Origin: JADJOM01 sp046327715
Lineage (GTDB): Bacteria > Gemmatimonadota > Gemmatimonadetes > Gemmatimonadales > GWC2-71-9
Length of the DNA stretch: 64,000 bases
Reading direction: 5' to 3'
Assembly: GCA_046327715.1 (NCBI GenBank)
Contig: JAXLXY010000001.1
Span: 248,001-312,000, forward strand
The notes beneath the pieces were generated by a model, which worked only from the letters and a program-made list of their open reading frames with translations, was not told the DNA's origin and ran no database searches. Shown in pieces: positions 26,161 to 43,313 of this stretch. The position numbers and the translations under genes are program-made. Within the stretch, counting starts at the first letter, position 1, and every line of letters begins with the position of its first letter.

Positions 26161-27036
26161 ATGCGCTGGAATCGTGGCGGCAGGAGCGAGAACCTCGAGG
26201 ACATGCGTGGCGCGGGCGGGGGACGCTTCTCCGGCGGCGGCGGGGGCATGCGCCTCGGGCTGGGCGGGATGCTGGTGCTCCTCGTGCTGAGCGTGGTCTT
26301 CAAGCGGGACTTCTTCCAGCTGGTCGGCGGCGCCGGCGGCATGGCCGCCGGCGCGCCCGGGCAGGTGGACGCCGGCCCGGTCCAGGCCTCCGCCGAGGAG
26401 GAGGCGATGGTGGAGTTCGTCTCCGCCATCCTCGACAGCACCCAGGGGTTCTGGCAGCGGGAGCTGCCGCGCCACGGGACCGCCTACCGGGACGCCAGGC
26501 TGCTGCTCTTCCGCGACGCCATCCAGTCGGCCTGCGGGTTCGCGGAATCGGCCACGGGACCGTTCTATTGCCCCGGCGACGAGAAGGTCTACATCGACCT
26601 GGGGTTCTACGACGAGCTGCGGCAGCGCTTCGGCGCGCCGGGCGACTTCGCGCAAGCCTACGTCCTGGCCCACGAGATCGGGCACCACGTGCAGAACGTG
26701 CTCGGCATCGAGCGGCAGGTGCGGCAGGCGCAGCAGCGGCGCCCGGAGCAGCAGAACGAGCTGTCGGTCCGGATGGAGCTGCAGGCTGACTGCTTTGCGG
26801 GGGTCTGGGGCAAGGACGCCGCCGCCCGGGGCATGCTCGAGCCCGGGGACGTGGAGGAGGGGCTGGGCGCGGCTGCGGCGGTCGGGGATGACCGGCTGCA
26901 GAAGATGGCCACCGGTCACGTGAGCCCGGAGGGCTTCACCCACGGGACGAGCGAGCAGCGGATGCGCTGGTTCAACGCCGGGTTTCAGAGCGGCGACCTG
27001 GCCCGCTGCGACACCTTCGGCGCCGGCACTCCCTGA
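26161..27036 (+). CDS. Neutral zinc metallopeptidase (YpfJ-like), membrane-anchored
   Basis: A 291-residue protein of the neutral zinc metallopeptidase family (PF04228 type). It starts MRWNRGGRSENLEDMRG, the usual family start, with a Gly-rich stretch and one membrane helix at about residues 33-47. Zinc-site residues are His171, Glu172 and His175 in HEIGHH, with Glu206 in MELQADCFAG as the likely third ligand. The C-terminal block FTHGTSEQRMRWFNAGF is also typical. A strong GAGGAGG ribosome site precedes the ATG at 26161. The peptidase domain should face the periplasm; substrates are unknown. A hairpin follows the stop. Confidence 0.9.
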   Translation: MRWNRGGRSENLEDMRGAGGGRFSGGGGGMRLGLGGMLVLLVLSVVFKRDFFQLVGGAGGMAAGAPGQVDAGPVQASAEEEAMVEFVSAILDSTQGFWQRELPRHGTAYRDARLLLFRDAIQSACGFAESATGPFYCPGDEKVYIDLGFYDELRQRFGAPGDFAQAYVLAHEIGHHVQNVLGIERQVRQAQQRRPEQQNELSVRMELQADCFAGVWGKDAAARGMLEPGDVEEGLGAAAAVGDDRLQKMATGHVSPEGFTHGTSEQRMRWFNAGFQSGDLARCDTFGAGTP

Positions 27037-27065
27037 GGCCGCCCCACGGTGGAGCCACATGACAA

Positions 27066-27097
27066 ACGCGGGGCGGACCACCTGGTCCGCCCCGCGT
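27066..27097. terminator. Bidirectional terminator between metallopeptidase gene and rpoC
   Basis: A perfect 15-bp inverted repeat (27066-27080 and 27083-27097, core GCGGGGCGGACCA) separates convergent genes. U-rich tracts follow in both directions: CCGTTTCC on the plus strand and TTGTCATG on the minus strand. It probably ends both the metallopeptidase and rpoBC transcripts. Confidence 0.75.
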
Positions 27098-27116
27098 CCG
27101 TTTCCGACTCGGCCCC

Positions 27117-31634
<4,518 letters not shown>

Positions 31635-31644
31635 TGGTCCGTCC

Positions 31645-36108
<4,464 letters not shown>

Positions 36109-36195
36109 CGGTTCCACTCGCGCAACACAAATGGCCCCGGCGCGTACCCCACCGCCGATTGCGGCGGGGTCACGCGGGGCTCGGATAGCCTGCAG

Positions 36196-36225
36196 ATTAT
36201 CGAAGCCGTCCAGCGCTCATGTCGT
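36196..36225 (-). promoter_or_regulatory. Possible internal promoter ahead of rpoB
   Basis: On the minus strand ACGACA (36225-36220) and GATAAT (36201-36196) are 18 bp apart, in the 202-bp gap between rplL and rpoB. This lies after the hairpin at 36271-36298. It could give separate rpoBC transcription; the -35 match is only moderate. Confidence 0.4.
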
Positions 36226-36270
36226 CTCACCGAAGTAGGGGGTCAGCTGGGCGTCCGTCGCCGGCGCCCG

Positions 36271-36298
36271 GCGGCGCCGCACCAGTGTGCGGCGCCGC
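36271..36298 (-). other. Strong rplL-rpoB intergenic hairpin (attenuator or processing site)
   Basis: A perfect 12-bp stem, GCGGCGCCGCAC (36271-36282) with its complement (36287-36298) and a CAGT loop, begins 13 bp after the rplL stop. No U-tract follows on the transcript. In E. coli the same gap holds a partial terminator and an RNase III site, so a similar role in setting the L12:beta ratio is inferred. Confidence 0.55.
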
Positions 36299-36310
36299 AC
36301 CCGACCCGGC

Positions 36311-36691
36311 CTACTTCAGCTCGACGACGGCGCCCTGGTCCTCGAGCTTCTTCTTCATCTCGGCGGCCTCGGCCTTCGCCACGCCTTCCTTGATGGTCCC
36401 GCCGTTGTCCACCAGGTCCTTCGCTTCCTTCAGGCCCAGGCTGGTCAGCTCGCGCACCACCTTGATGACCTGGATCTTCTTCTCGCCACCGCTCTTGAGG
36501 ATGACGGAGAACTCCGTCTGCTCCTCGGCCGCCGCGGCCGCCGCGCCACCCGCCGCCGGCGCCGCCGCGGCCGCCATGACGGTGACGTTGAACTTCGCCT
36601 TGAAGGCCTCGATCAGATCGGCCAGCTCGAGAACGCTCATCTTGCCGATGGCCTCGAGAACTTCGTCCTTGCTCAGCGTGGTCGTGCTCAT
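36311..36691 (-). CDS. rplL: 50S ribosomal protein L7/L12
   Basis: A 126-residue stalk protein that recruits translation factors. The N-terminal dimerisation part (VLEAIGKMSVLELADLIEAF) is followed by an Ala/Gly hinge and the C-terminal domain with KIQVIKVVRELTSLGLKEAK. Normal length. It is 14 bp after rplJ. The next gene downstream, rpoB, is separated by 202 bp with a strong hairpin. Confidence 0.98.
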   Translation of the reverse strand: MSTTTLSKDEVLEAIGKMSVLELADLIEAFKAKFNVTVMAAAAAPAAGGAAAAAAEEQTEFSVILKSGGEKKIQVIKVVRELTSLGLKEAKDLVDNGGTIKEGVAKAEAAEMKKKLEDQGAVVELK

Positions 36692-36705
36692 CTCGGTGTT
36701 CTCCC

Positions 36706-37200
36706 TCAGGCGTTAGAGGCTGCGGCGCGCTGGTCGCGAAGCGCCTCGAGGCAGCCAGCAAATGAAGCCGTAATGTTGGACAGCGTCCCGGCAACCATGC
36801 CGAGCAGGGTCTGGCGGTCGGGGATGGTCCCCAGCCGCTGGATGTGGGCCGTCGTGACCGGCGCCCCGTCGACCAGGCCGGCGCGGATGCCCGGCTTCTG
36901 GAATTCCTTGGCGAACTCGGTCAGCACCTTGGCGGCCGGGAGCGGATCCTGGGTGAGGACCAGCCCGGTCGGGCCCTTCAGGTGCGCGTTGAGCGTCGTG
37001 ATCCCATGGCTCTCCAGCGCCCGCTCGGCCAGGGTGTTCTTCACCACGATGTACTTCGCGCCCGCGCCCCGCAGCCGCCGGCGGAACTCGGTCATCTTCG
37101 CCACGTCCAGCCCGGCGAAGTCGGTCACGTAGACGCTGGGCGCCCCCGTGAGGGCCGCGGTCAGGGCGTCGACCTCGGCCTGGCGTTCAGCTTTGCTCAT
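36706..37200 (-). CDS. rplJ: 50S ribosomal protein L10
   Basis: A 164-residue stalk base protein. DFAGLDVAKMTEFRRRLRGA and KYIVVKNTLAERAL are family blocks, and the C-terminal helix for L12 dimers is present. In E. coli L10-L12 represses this operon through an rplJ leader; here rplJ overlaps rplA by 4 bp (ATGA), so no such leader exists in front of it. Confidence 0.96.
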   Translation of the reverse strand: MSKAERQAEVDALTAALTGAPSVYVTDFAGLDVAKMTEFRRRLRGAGAKYIVVKNTLAERALESHGITTLNAHLKGPTGLVLTQDPLPAAKVLTEFAKEFQKPGIRAGLVDGAPVTTAHIQRLGTIPDRQTLLGMVAGTLSNITASFAGCLEALRDQRAAASNA

Positions 37201-37886
37201 CGATACACCGCCGTCTCGAGTCGGACCCCGGGGCCCATGGTGCTGGACACCGTCGCGCTCCGGATGTACTGCCCCTTCGCCGCCGAAGGCTTGGCGCGGA
37301 CGATGGTATCCATGAACGCCTGGAGATTCTCGGCCAGCTGCTGCTCCGAGAAGTTGATCTTGCCGATGGGGGCATGGACGTTCCCGGTCTTGTCCACCCG
37401 GAACTCGATCTTGCCCGCCTTGATCTCACGGACCGCCCGGCCCACGTCCATCGTGACCGTCCCCGCCTTCGGATTCGGCATCAGGCCGCGGGGACCGAGG
37501 ATCCGGCCCAGCTGGCCCAGCTGCCCCATCACGTCCGGCGTGGCGACGATCACGTCGCACTCGAGCCAGCCGTCCTTGAGCTTCTGGACGTATTCGATCC
37601 CCGCGAAGTCGGCACCCGCCGCCTCCGCGTCCTTCACCTTCTCGCCCTGCGTGATCACCAGCACCCGGACCGTCTTGCCCGTGCCGTGCGGCAGCACCAC
37701 CGTGCCCCGGACCACCTGGTCCGCGTGCCGCGGGTCGACGCCCAGCCGGACCGCCACGTCCACGGTCTCGTTGAACTTCGCGAAGGCCGCCTGCTTGACC
37801 AGCTTCACCGCCTCGGCCACCGGGAACTCCCGGGCGCGGTCGACCTTGGCCAGCGCCACGCCGAACTTCTTGCCGTGGGTGCGCAT
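37197..37886 (-). CDS. rplA: 50S ribosomal protein L1
   Basis: A 229-residue L1-stalk protein. MRTHGKKFGVALAKVDRARE starts it; GRILGPRGLMPNPKAGTVTM is the diagnostic motif. In E. coli it represses rplKA. The ATG at 37886 shares one base with the rplK stop (TGATG). A longer reading upstream lies inside rplK. Normal length. Confidence 0.97.
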   Translation of the reverse strand: MRTHGKKFGVALAKVDRAREFPVAEAVKLVKQAAFAKFNETVDVAVRLGVDPRHADQVVRGTVVLPHGTGKTVRVLVITQGEKVKDAEAAGADFAGIEYVQKLKDGWLECDVIVATPDVMGQLGQLGRILGPRGLMPNPKAGTVTMDVGRAVREIKAGKIEFRVDKTGNVHAPIGKINFSEQQLAENLQAFMDTIVRAKPSAAKGQYIRSATVSSTMGPGVRLETAVYR

Positions 37887-38311
37887 CAGTCGATGACCTC
37901 CAGCCCCATGCTCCGCGCGGTGCCCGCGATCATCCGCATGGCGCCCTCGAGGTCGGCGGCGTTGAGGTCCTGCATCTTGAGCTCGGCAATCTTCTTGAGC
38001 TGGGCCCGCGTGACCCGCCCCACCTTGGTCCGGTTGGGCGACGCGCTGCCCTTCTCCAGCCCCGCCTCCTTGAGCAGGAGGTTCGGCGCCGGGGGCGTCT
38101 TGGTGATGAACGAGAAGGTCCGGTCCTGGTAGACCGTGACCAGCACCGGGATCACCATCCCCGACTGCGCCTGCGTCCGGGCGTTGAACTGCTTGCAGAA
38201 CTCCATGATGTTCACGCCGTGCGGACCCAGGGCCGTACCGACGGGAGGTGCCGGATTGGCGGCCCCCGCCGGGCACTGCAGCTTGATGACTGCGGTGACC
38301 TTCTTGGCCAT
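37886..38311 (-). CDS. rplK: 50S ribosomal protein L11
   Basis: A 141-residue protein of the GTPase-associated centre, needed for stringent RelA activation and thiostrepton binding. AKKVTAVIKLQCPAGAANPA and PPVGTALGPHGVNIMEFCKQ match the family. A good GAAGGAG ribosome site precedes the ATG. It is separated from nusG by 122 bp that hold no obvious gene or terminator. Confidence 0.98.
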   Translation of the reverse strand: MAKKVTAVIKLQCPAGAANPAPPVGTALGPHGVNIMEFCKQFNARTQAQSGMVIPVLVTVYQDRTFSFITKTPPAPNLLLKEAGLEKGSASPNRTKVGRVTRAQLKKIAELKMQDLNAADLEGAMRMIAGTARSMGLEVID

Positions 38312-38433
38312 ACATCTCCTTCGTGTCGCCCGGGACCAGGGTCCCGTGGGCTCCCGCGAATCCGCGCGGTGGCGGGGCTGACCAGCCGTCAGCCGTCAGC
38401 GGGGCGGCCCGGGCCGAAGCCCCGGCCGCGCCC

Positions 38434-38988
38434 CTAGTGTCCCCGGAGCTGGAGGTAGTCCAGCTCCACGCTCGTCGGCCGGCCGAACAGGCTCACCGAC
38501 ACCTTCACCTTGCCCTTGTCCGACAGTACCTCTTCCACGGTGCCGCTGAAGTCGGAGAACGGCCCCTCGGTGATCTCCACCACCTGGCCGACCAGGAAGG
38601 GGATCTCCTCCTTGGGCTCCGACTCCGCCACCTCTTCCGCGATCCCGAGCAGGCGCTTGACCTCGTCCGACCGCAGCGGCTGGGGAAACTTCCCCGCGCC
38701 CACGAACTTGATCACGCCCTGGATGCTGTTGATCACGTGCAGGGCCTCCTGGTTCATCAGCATCTCGACCAGGACATACCCCGGGTAGAGCTTCCGCTCC
38801 ACCGTGACCTTCTTGCCGTTCTTGATCTCCACGACTTCCTGCACCGGCACCAGCGCCTGACGGATCAGGCGCTGCGCCTCGGGCCGGGGGTCCTGGGCGA
38901 TCCGCTGCGCGATCAGCGACCGGACCTTGTTCTCGTGGCCGGCGGTCGTCTGGATGGCGTACCAGCGGTACTCGGGCGCGTCGCTCAC
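38434..38988 (-). CDS. nusG: Transcription termination/antitermination factor NusG
   Basis: A 184-residue NusG with an N-terminal NGN domain (YRWYAIQTTAGHENKVRSLI; KLYPGYVLVEM) and a C-terminal KOW domain (GQVVEITEGPFSDFSGTVEE). It couples RNA polymerase to Rho or ribosomes. The start is GTG at 38988, overlapping the secE stop as GTGA; longer reading upstream is antisense-like and lies inside secE. Normal length. Confidence 0.97.
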   Translation of the reverse strand: MSDAPEYRWYAIQTTAGHENKVRSLIAQRIAQDPRPEAQRLIRQALVPVQEVVEIKNGKKVTVERKLYPGYVLVEMLMNQEALHVINSIQGVIKFVGAGKFPQPLRSDEVKRLLGIAEEVAESEPKEEIPFLVGQVVEITEGPFSDFSGTVEEVLSDKGKVKVSVSLFGRPTSVELDYLQLRGH

Positions 38989-39227
38989 CGCGCCAGGGCC
39001 GCCACCCCGTCCACCAGGACGAGGTTGAGGAGCAGGTCCATCCACCCGATCGCCAGGCCCAGGATGATCGACAGCACCACGATCATCCGGGTGGCGCCCA
39101 CCAGCTCGTCCTTGGTGGGCCAGGTGACCTTGGTGAGCTCGGACCGCACGGCGCGCAGGAACTCCACCGTCCCCCCGGTGAACCGGGCCAGGCCGGAGGA
39201 GGCCGACGGGGCCGCCTCGGTGCTCAC
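38985..39227 (-). CDS. secE: Preprotein translocase subunit SecE
   Basis: An 80-residue, single-membrane-helix subunit of SecYEG. The diagnostic segment FLRAVRSELTKVTWPTKDEL is followed by the helix MIVVLSIILGLAIGW. The GTG at 39227 is chosen since it overlaps the rpmG stop as GTGA, matching the secE-nusG junction; a longer reading would run into rpmG. rpmG-secE-nusG are thus translationally chained. Confidence 0.94.
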   Translation of the reverse strand: MSTEAAPSASSGLARFTGGTVEFLRAVRSELTKVTWPTKDELVGATRMIVVLSIILGLAIGWMDLLLNLVLVDGVAALAR

Positions 39228-39376
39228 TTGGACTCCTTGTGCGCCTGGTGCTTGTTGCACCGCGGGCAGTACTTCTTCCACTCCACCCGCTCCGGGTGCT
39301 TGCGCCGGTTCTTGTCCGTGAAGTAGTTGCGGTCACGGCACTCGGTGCACTCGAGAATGATCTTTTCACGCGGCAT
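39224..39376 (-). CDS. rpmG: 50S ribosomal protein L33 (zinc-binding form)
   Basis: A 50-residue protein read directly from the sequence: MPREKIILECTECRDRNYFT, then DKNRRKHPERVEWKKYCPRC and NKHQAHKESK. The Cys pairs CTEC (10-13) and CPRC (37-40) mark the zinc form. It lies between tRNA-Thr(GGU) and secE, the position filled by tufB in E. coli. Overlap with secE is GTGA. Confidence 0.96.
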   Translation of the reverse strand: MPREKIILECTECRDRNYFTDKNRRKHPERVEWKKYCPRCNKHQAHKESK

Positions 39377-39395
39377 GACGACTACCCTCCTTGAG

Positions 39396-39468
<73 letters not shown>

Positions 39469-39530
39469 GGAATCTCGCATCCGGCGACACGACAACCGCG
39501 CACCCTACCTGGTGCGCGCCGACAGCGCAA

Positions 39531-39603
39531 AGCGGGCGACGGGGCTCGAACCCGCGACATTCAGCTTGGAAGGCTGACGCTCTACCAACTGAGCTACGCC
39601 CGC
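39531..39603 (-). tRNA. tRNA-Gly (UCC anticodon)
   Basis: A 73-nt cloverleaf. The acceptor stem pairs GCGGGCG with CGCCCGC, the anticodon loop is CTTCCAA, and the T-loop is GGTTCGAGCCC. No encoded CCA. Third in the tRNA quartet. Confidence 0.97.
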
Positions 39604-39660
39604 GAGTGCCACCCGGTCCGGCAATTGTACGGCGCGCCCACCGGGCGCGCCGGTCCTGAG

Positions 39661-39744
39661 TGGTGGGGGTAGGATTCGAACCTACGTAGCGCAAAGCGCG
39701 GCAGATTTACAGTCTGCTGCCATTAGCCACTCGGCCACCCCACC
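39661..39744 (-). tRNA. tRNA-Tyr (GUA anticodon)
   Basis: An 84-nt class II tRNA with a long variable arm (CCGCGCTTTGCGC region). The acceptor stem pairs GGTGGGG with CCCCACC, discriminator A, and the anticodon loop is CTGTAAA. Second in the quartet. Confidence 0.97.
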
Positions 39745-39784
39745 GAGCGCTCGCGCGCCGCCCGCCTCACACACGCCACCGCAG

Positions 39785-39857
39785 AGCTGACGGAGGGAAT
39801 CGAACCCTCAACCGCCGGTTTACAAAACCGGTGCTCTGCCAGTTGAGCTACGTCAGC
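39785..39857 (-). tRNA. tRNA-Thr (UGU anticodon)
   Basis: A 73-nt cloverleaf. The acceptor stem pairs GCTGACG with CGTCAGC, the anticodon loop is TTTGTAA, and the T-loop is GGTTCGATTCC. First gene of the quartet, about 20 bp below a strong promoter. Confidence 0.97.
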
Positions 39858-39882
39858 GGGTAGCTAAAACGAGCAGAACGAT

Positions 39883-39912
39883 ATGATAGTTGGTGACTTA
39901 GGGGTATGTCAA
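39883..39912 (-). promoter_or_regulatory. Strong promoter of the tRNA-rpmG-secE-nusG(-rplKAJL-rpoBC) transcript
   Basis: A perfect TTGACA (39912-39907) and TATCAT (39888-39883) are 18 bp apart on the minus strand, about 25 bp before the first tRNA. This short AT-rich stretch stands out in a very GC-rich region. Confidence 0.75.
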
Positions 39913-39941
39913 CGGGGCACCCCGGACCGGGCGCCCGGAGG

Positions 39942-40712
39942 TCAGGCGCCGGCGGGCCCCGGAAGCCGGCGGAGGCCTCCCAGCAGCTCCGACGCGGCCG
40001 CCCCGAGCAGGGCGGCGTCCACTCCGGCCGCCAGCAGGGTGAAGCCCTCCCGGCTCCAGCGTTCCAGCCCCGCCGCCCCCAGGGCAAAGATCCCCGCCGG
40101 GAGACCGGCCGACACGGTCGCCGACCGGATCCGGCGGATGGCCCGCTCCACGTCCGGATGGCTGATCTCCCCGGGGTGGCCGAGGCTCGCGGAGAGGTCG
40201 AACGGGCCCACGAAGACCGCGTCGACGCCCGGCACCCGCACGATCGACTCGATCTCGGACACCGCCTGCGACGTTTCCGCCTGCACCACGACTGTCACCC
40301 GCTCACCGACCTCCCTCAGGTAGGCCGGGAGGTCCATGCCATAGCGGTTGGCCCGGGAGGTCCCCAGCCCCCTGGCGCCCCGCGGAGGGTGGTGGGCGAA
40401 CCGAACGGCGGCCTCCGCCTGCTGGGCACTGCCGACCTGAGGCACGATGATGCCCTCCGCCCCGGCATCGAGCACCCGCTTGATCCAGTCCTCCTCCAGG
40501 GCCGGCACGCGGACCAGGCAGGGCGTGCGGTCGGCGACGGCATACAACAGCTCGAGCACCCCCCGCGGATCGAGGGCCCCGTGCTCCGCATCGAGGAAGA
40601 TCCAGTCGAACCCCGCGCCGGCCAGCAGGTCGGCCACCTCCGGGGCCCCGATGCTCAGGAGTGTGCCACACAGCCGCTCGCCGCGACGCAGCCGCGCCCG
40701 GAAAGTCGTCAT
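39942..40712 (-). CDS. HpcH/HpaI-type class II aldolase/citrate lyase family protein
   Basis: A 256-residue TIM-barrel aldolase of the HpcH/HpaI family, which cleaves 2-keto-3-deoxy acids to pyruvate or tartronate-type products and an aldehyde. Visible active-site residues: His44 in FLDAEHG, Arg69, and the metal ligands Glu146 (VVQAE) and Asp172 (FVGPFDLSASLG). The exact substrate (2,4-dihydroxyhept-2-enedioate, 2-keto-3-deoxyrhamnonate or other) cannot be read from the sequence. It overlaps cysS by 4 bp, so the two are co-transcribed without a clear functional link. Confidence 0.85.
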   Translation of the reverse strand: MTTFRARLRRGERLCGTLLSIGAPEVADLLAGAGFDWIFLDAEHGALDPRGVLELLYAVADRTPCLVRVPALEEDWIKRVLDAGAEGIIVPQVGSAQQAEAAVRFAHHPPRGARGLGTSRANRYGMDLPAYLREVGERVTVVVQAETSQAVSEIESIVRVPGVDAVFVGPFDLSASLGHPGEISHPDVERAIRRIRSATVSAGLPAGIFALGAAGLERWSREGFTLLAAGVDAALLGAAASELLGGLRRLPGPAGA

Positions 40713-42214
40713 CCCCGCCGGACCTCCACCGTTCCATCCTTGTTGTCGCGGATCTGCCAGCCCGCGGCCTTGAGCAGGTCGCGGATGCGGTCGGCTTCCT
40801 TGTAATCACGGCGGGTCTTGGCGGCGAGGCGGCGGCGCGCCCACGCGAGGGCCCACGGCTCGGCCGCGGCCGGGTCGGCGGGAGGAGCGTCGGGAAGCGC
40901 CGGGTCTCCAGCCGCCGCCTCCCCGCCGGCCACGGTCAGGCCCCCGGCCGCGCTCGAGGGGAGGATGTCCAGCACCGACATCGCCTCTTCCCACGCGGCG
41001 CGCGCGGCGGGATGGGGCGGAATCCCCTGGTCGAGGAGGCGATTCCCTTCGCGCAGGGCCTCGAAGAGGATGGCCACGGCCTGCGGGGCGTTGAGGTCGT
41101 CATCGAGCGCGGCATGGAATTCCCGCGCCAGGTGCTCTGCCCAGGGCTGCCACGCGGCGCCGGTCTCCTGCGGGCCCTCGGCGGCGCGCCCGAGCCGGGC
41201 ATCGAACTCGCCCAGCCGGCGGGAGCCCTCCCGCGCCGCCGCGAGCCCCTCGTCGGTGAGGTCGAGCTTCTGGCGGTAGTGGGTCTGGAATACCAGCAGC
41301 CGCAGGGCGCCGGCATCGACGCCATCGGCCTTGAGGTCCCGGGGCGTGGTGATGTTCCCGAAGCGCTTGGACATCTTGGTGCCGCGCACGTTCAGGAACT
41401 CGCCGTGCATCCACACCTTCGCGAAGTGCGCCTCCCCGGTGAAGGCGCAGCTCTGGGCGATCTCGTCCTCGTGGTGCGGGAAGATCAGGTCCACCCCGCC
41501 GGCGTGAATGTCGAGCACCGTGCCGAGTCCCTCCCGCTCGAGGAGGCTCAAGGCCATGGCCGAGCACTCCAGGTGCCACCCGGGGCGGCCGCGGCCGAAG
41601 GGGGCGTCCCACGCCGCGGCGACGGCTTCATCTTCGGGTCGGGCGGCCTTCCACAGGACGAAGTCCTGGGCGTTCTCCTTGTCGTACTCGTCGGTGGAGA
41701 CCCGCCCGCTGGCCCCGGCCTTGAGGGAGCGCCGGTCGAGCCGCGAGAGCTGCCCGTAGGCCGGAAAGCGCTGGATGGCGAAGTAGACCGACCCGTCGTC
41801 GCCCTGGTAGGCGACGCCCCTGGCCAGCAGGCCCTCCACCAGCCGGATCATCGCCGCCACGTAATCGGTGGCGCGGGGGTACTCGTGCGCGGGCCGGATC
41901 CGGAGGAAGTCGCGGTCCTCGAAGAAGGCCCGGGCGAAGGGCTCGGTGAAGTCCCGGATGGGGACCCCGCGGGCGCCCGCCTCCTTGATGATGCGGTCGT
42001 CCACGTCGGTCAGGTTCATGACGTGGAAGACCCGCCAGCCGGAGGCCTCGAGCCAGCGGCGCAGCAGGTCCTCGAACAGGAAGGTCCTGAAGTTGCCGAT
42101 GTGGGCGTAGTTCCAGATGGTCGGGCCGCAGGTGTACATGGAGACCCGGCCCGGCACCTGCGACGCGAAGGGCTCCACGGCACGCGTCAGCGTGTTGTAG
42201 AGTCGGAGGGGCAT
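40709..42214 (-). CDS. cysS: Cysteinyl-tRNA synthetase
   Basis: A 501-residue class I synthetase. The N-terminus MPLRLYNTLTRAVEPF is followed by the zinc ligand Cys29 in TCGPT and the HIGN signature (38-41). GWHLECSAMA and PHHEDEIAQS supply the other zinc ligands, and KMSKR lies near residue 272. The C-terminal part carries an Ala/Pro-rich insert (about 435-462) before the anticodon-binding end RDYKEADRIRDLLKAAGW. The ATG at 42212-42214 fits the family; longer reading enters the mscS region. Confidence 0.96.
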   Translation of the reverse strand: MPLRLYNTLTRAVEPFASQVPGRVSMYTCGPTIWNYAHIGNFRTFLFEDLLRRWLEASGWRVFHVMNLTDVDDRIIKEAGARGVPIRDFTEPFARAFFEDRDFLRIRPAHEYPRATDYVAAMIRLVEGLLARGVAYQGDDGSVYFAIQRFPAYGQLSRLDRRSLKAGASGRVSTDEYDKENAQDFVLWKAARPEDEAVAAAWDAPFGRGRPGWHLECSAMALSLLEREGLGTVLDIHAGGVDLIFPHHEDEIAQSCAFTGEAHFAKVWMHGEFLNVRGTKMSKRFGNITTPRDLKADGVDAGALRLLVFQTHYRQKLDLTDEGLAAAREGSRRLGEFDARLGRAAEGPQETGAAWQPWAEHLAREFHAALDDDLNAPQAVAILFEALREGNRLLDQGIPPHPAARAAWEEAMSVLDILPSSAAGGLTVAGGEAAAGDPALPDAPPADPAAAEPWALAWARRRLAAKTRRDYKEADRIRDLLKAAGWQIRDNKDGTVEVRRG

Positions 42215-42249
42215 GGGCGGCGGCCTGACGGGTGACGGGGCGGCGGCGC

Positions 42250-43233
42250 TCACGCGTCGCCGCTGCCCTCGGAGGAACGGAACTGGCTCGGGCGCGGCGG
42301 CCGGCGCCCGCCGGATTCGAGCGCCGGGTCGAACGGATCCCCCGCACCGGCGCCGTGGTGCCGGACGTGCACCGTGCGCTGCGGGTAGGGGATCTCGATC
42401 CCCTCCGTATCCAGCCGGTTCTTGATCCGCCGGCGGAACTCCCGCCCCACCGCCCACTGCTGGCCGGCGTGGGTCCGCAGCTGGGTGCGGATGGTGACCT
42501 GGTTCTCGTCGAGGCCCTGCACACCCACCACCTCGGGCTCCCCGTCGAAGCGCGACTGCCACTCCGGGTCGTGCGCCAGCCGGTGCGCCTCCTCGCCGAA
42601 GATCGCCAGGGCGCGGTCCACGTCGGTCCCGTAGGCCACGCCCACGTCCACCACCGCGCGGCCCCAGGTACGGGTCATGTTGCTGACGGTGGTGATCTGC
42701 CCGTTGGGCACCATGTGGACGGCGCCGTGGACGTCGCGCAGGACCACCATGCGGAGCGTCATGCGCTCCACCACCCCGGACTTGCCCGCGACCTCGATCA
42801 CGTCGCCGACCGCGAACTGGCCCTCGAGGAGGTAGAAGAAGCCGGAGATCACGTCCTTCACCAGGCTCTGCGCCCCGAACGAGACGGCCAGGCCCAGGAT
42901 GCCCGCGCCGGCCAGCAGGGGGCCGATGTCGATGAAGACGTTGAGGGAGAGCAGCAGCCCGACCACGATGACCGCCACCTTGCCCACGCTGCGCAGCAGC
43001 TGGGAGATGGTCTGGCCCCGCTGTTCCCGCTCGGTCAGGGTGGCGTCGTCGCCGTCGTCCACCGCCATCTCGATCCGGCGGGCGACCAGGTGCACGATGC
43101 GGAGGGCGACGTAGCAGAGGACGCCGATGACGGCGACGCGCAGCAGGTTGCGCGTCAGCTCCGAGGCATCGACCTGGAGCACCTCGGCGAGCTGGCGGAG
43201 CCAGTCAGGGATGGCGAGCAGGAGGAAATGCAC
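42250..43233 (-). CDS. MscS-family mechanosensitive ion channel
   Basis: A 327-residue membrane protein with three hydrophobic segments (about 30-50, 82-102, 104-125). The third carries the pore-helix signature LLAGAGILGLAVSFGAQSLV, then KDVISGFFYLLEGQFAVGD and the beta domain (VEVAGKSGVVERMTLR-type). It releases solutes under osmotic down-shock. The start is GTG at 43233. A Pro/Arg-rich C-terminal tail follows the core. It is 35 bp upstream of cysS. Confidence 0.92.
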   Translation of the reverse strand: MHFLLLAIPDWLRQLAEVLQVDASELTRNLLRVAVIGVLCYVALRIVHLVARRIEMAVDDGDDATLTEREQRGQTISQLLRSVGKVAVIVVGLLLSLNVFIDIGPLLAGAGILGLAVSFGAQSLVKDVISGFFYLLEGQFAVGDVIEVAGKSGVVERMTLRMVVLRDVHGAVHMVPNGQITTVSNMTRTWGRAVVDVGVAYGTDVDRALAIFGEEAHRLAHDPEWQSRFDGEPEVVGVQGLDENQVTIRTQLRTHAGQQWAVGREFRRRIKNRLDTEGIEIPYPQRTVHVRHHGAGAGDPFDPALESGGRRPPRPSQFRSSEGSGDA

Positions 43234-43313
43234 GAACGGCCCCGTGGGAAGCCGGCCGACGTCGGCCGGGGCAGGAACTTAGGAGCCCCCGCCCGGCCTA
43301 TCAACCCGCCGGG

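Noticed and set aside
20272..27036. Accessory block as a mobile element
   Set aside because: No transposase, integrase, att-like direct repeats or terminal inverted repeats were seen; the tRNA genes are far away.
36271..36298. rplL-rpoB hairpin as an intrinsic terminator
   Set aside because: No U-tract follows on the transcript, and rpoB lies downstream on the same strand.
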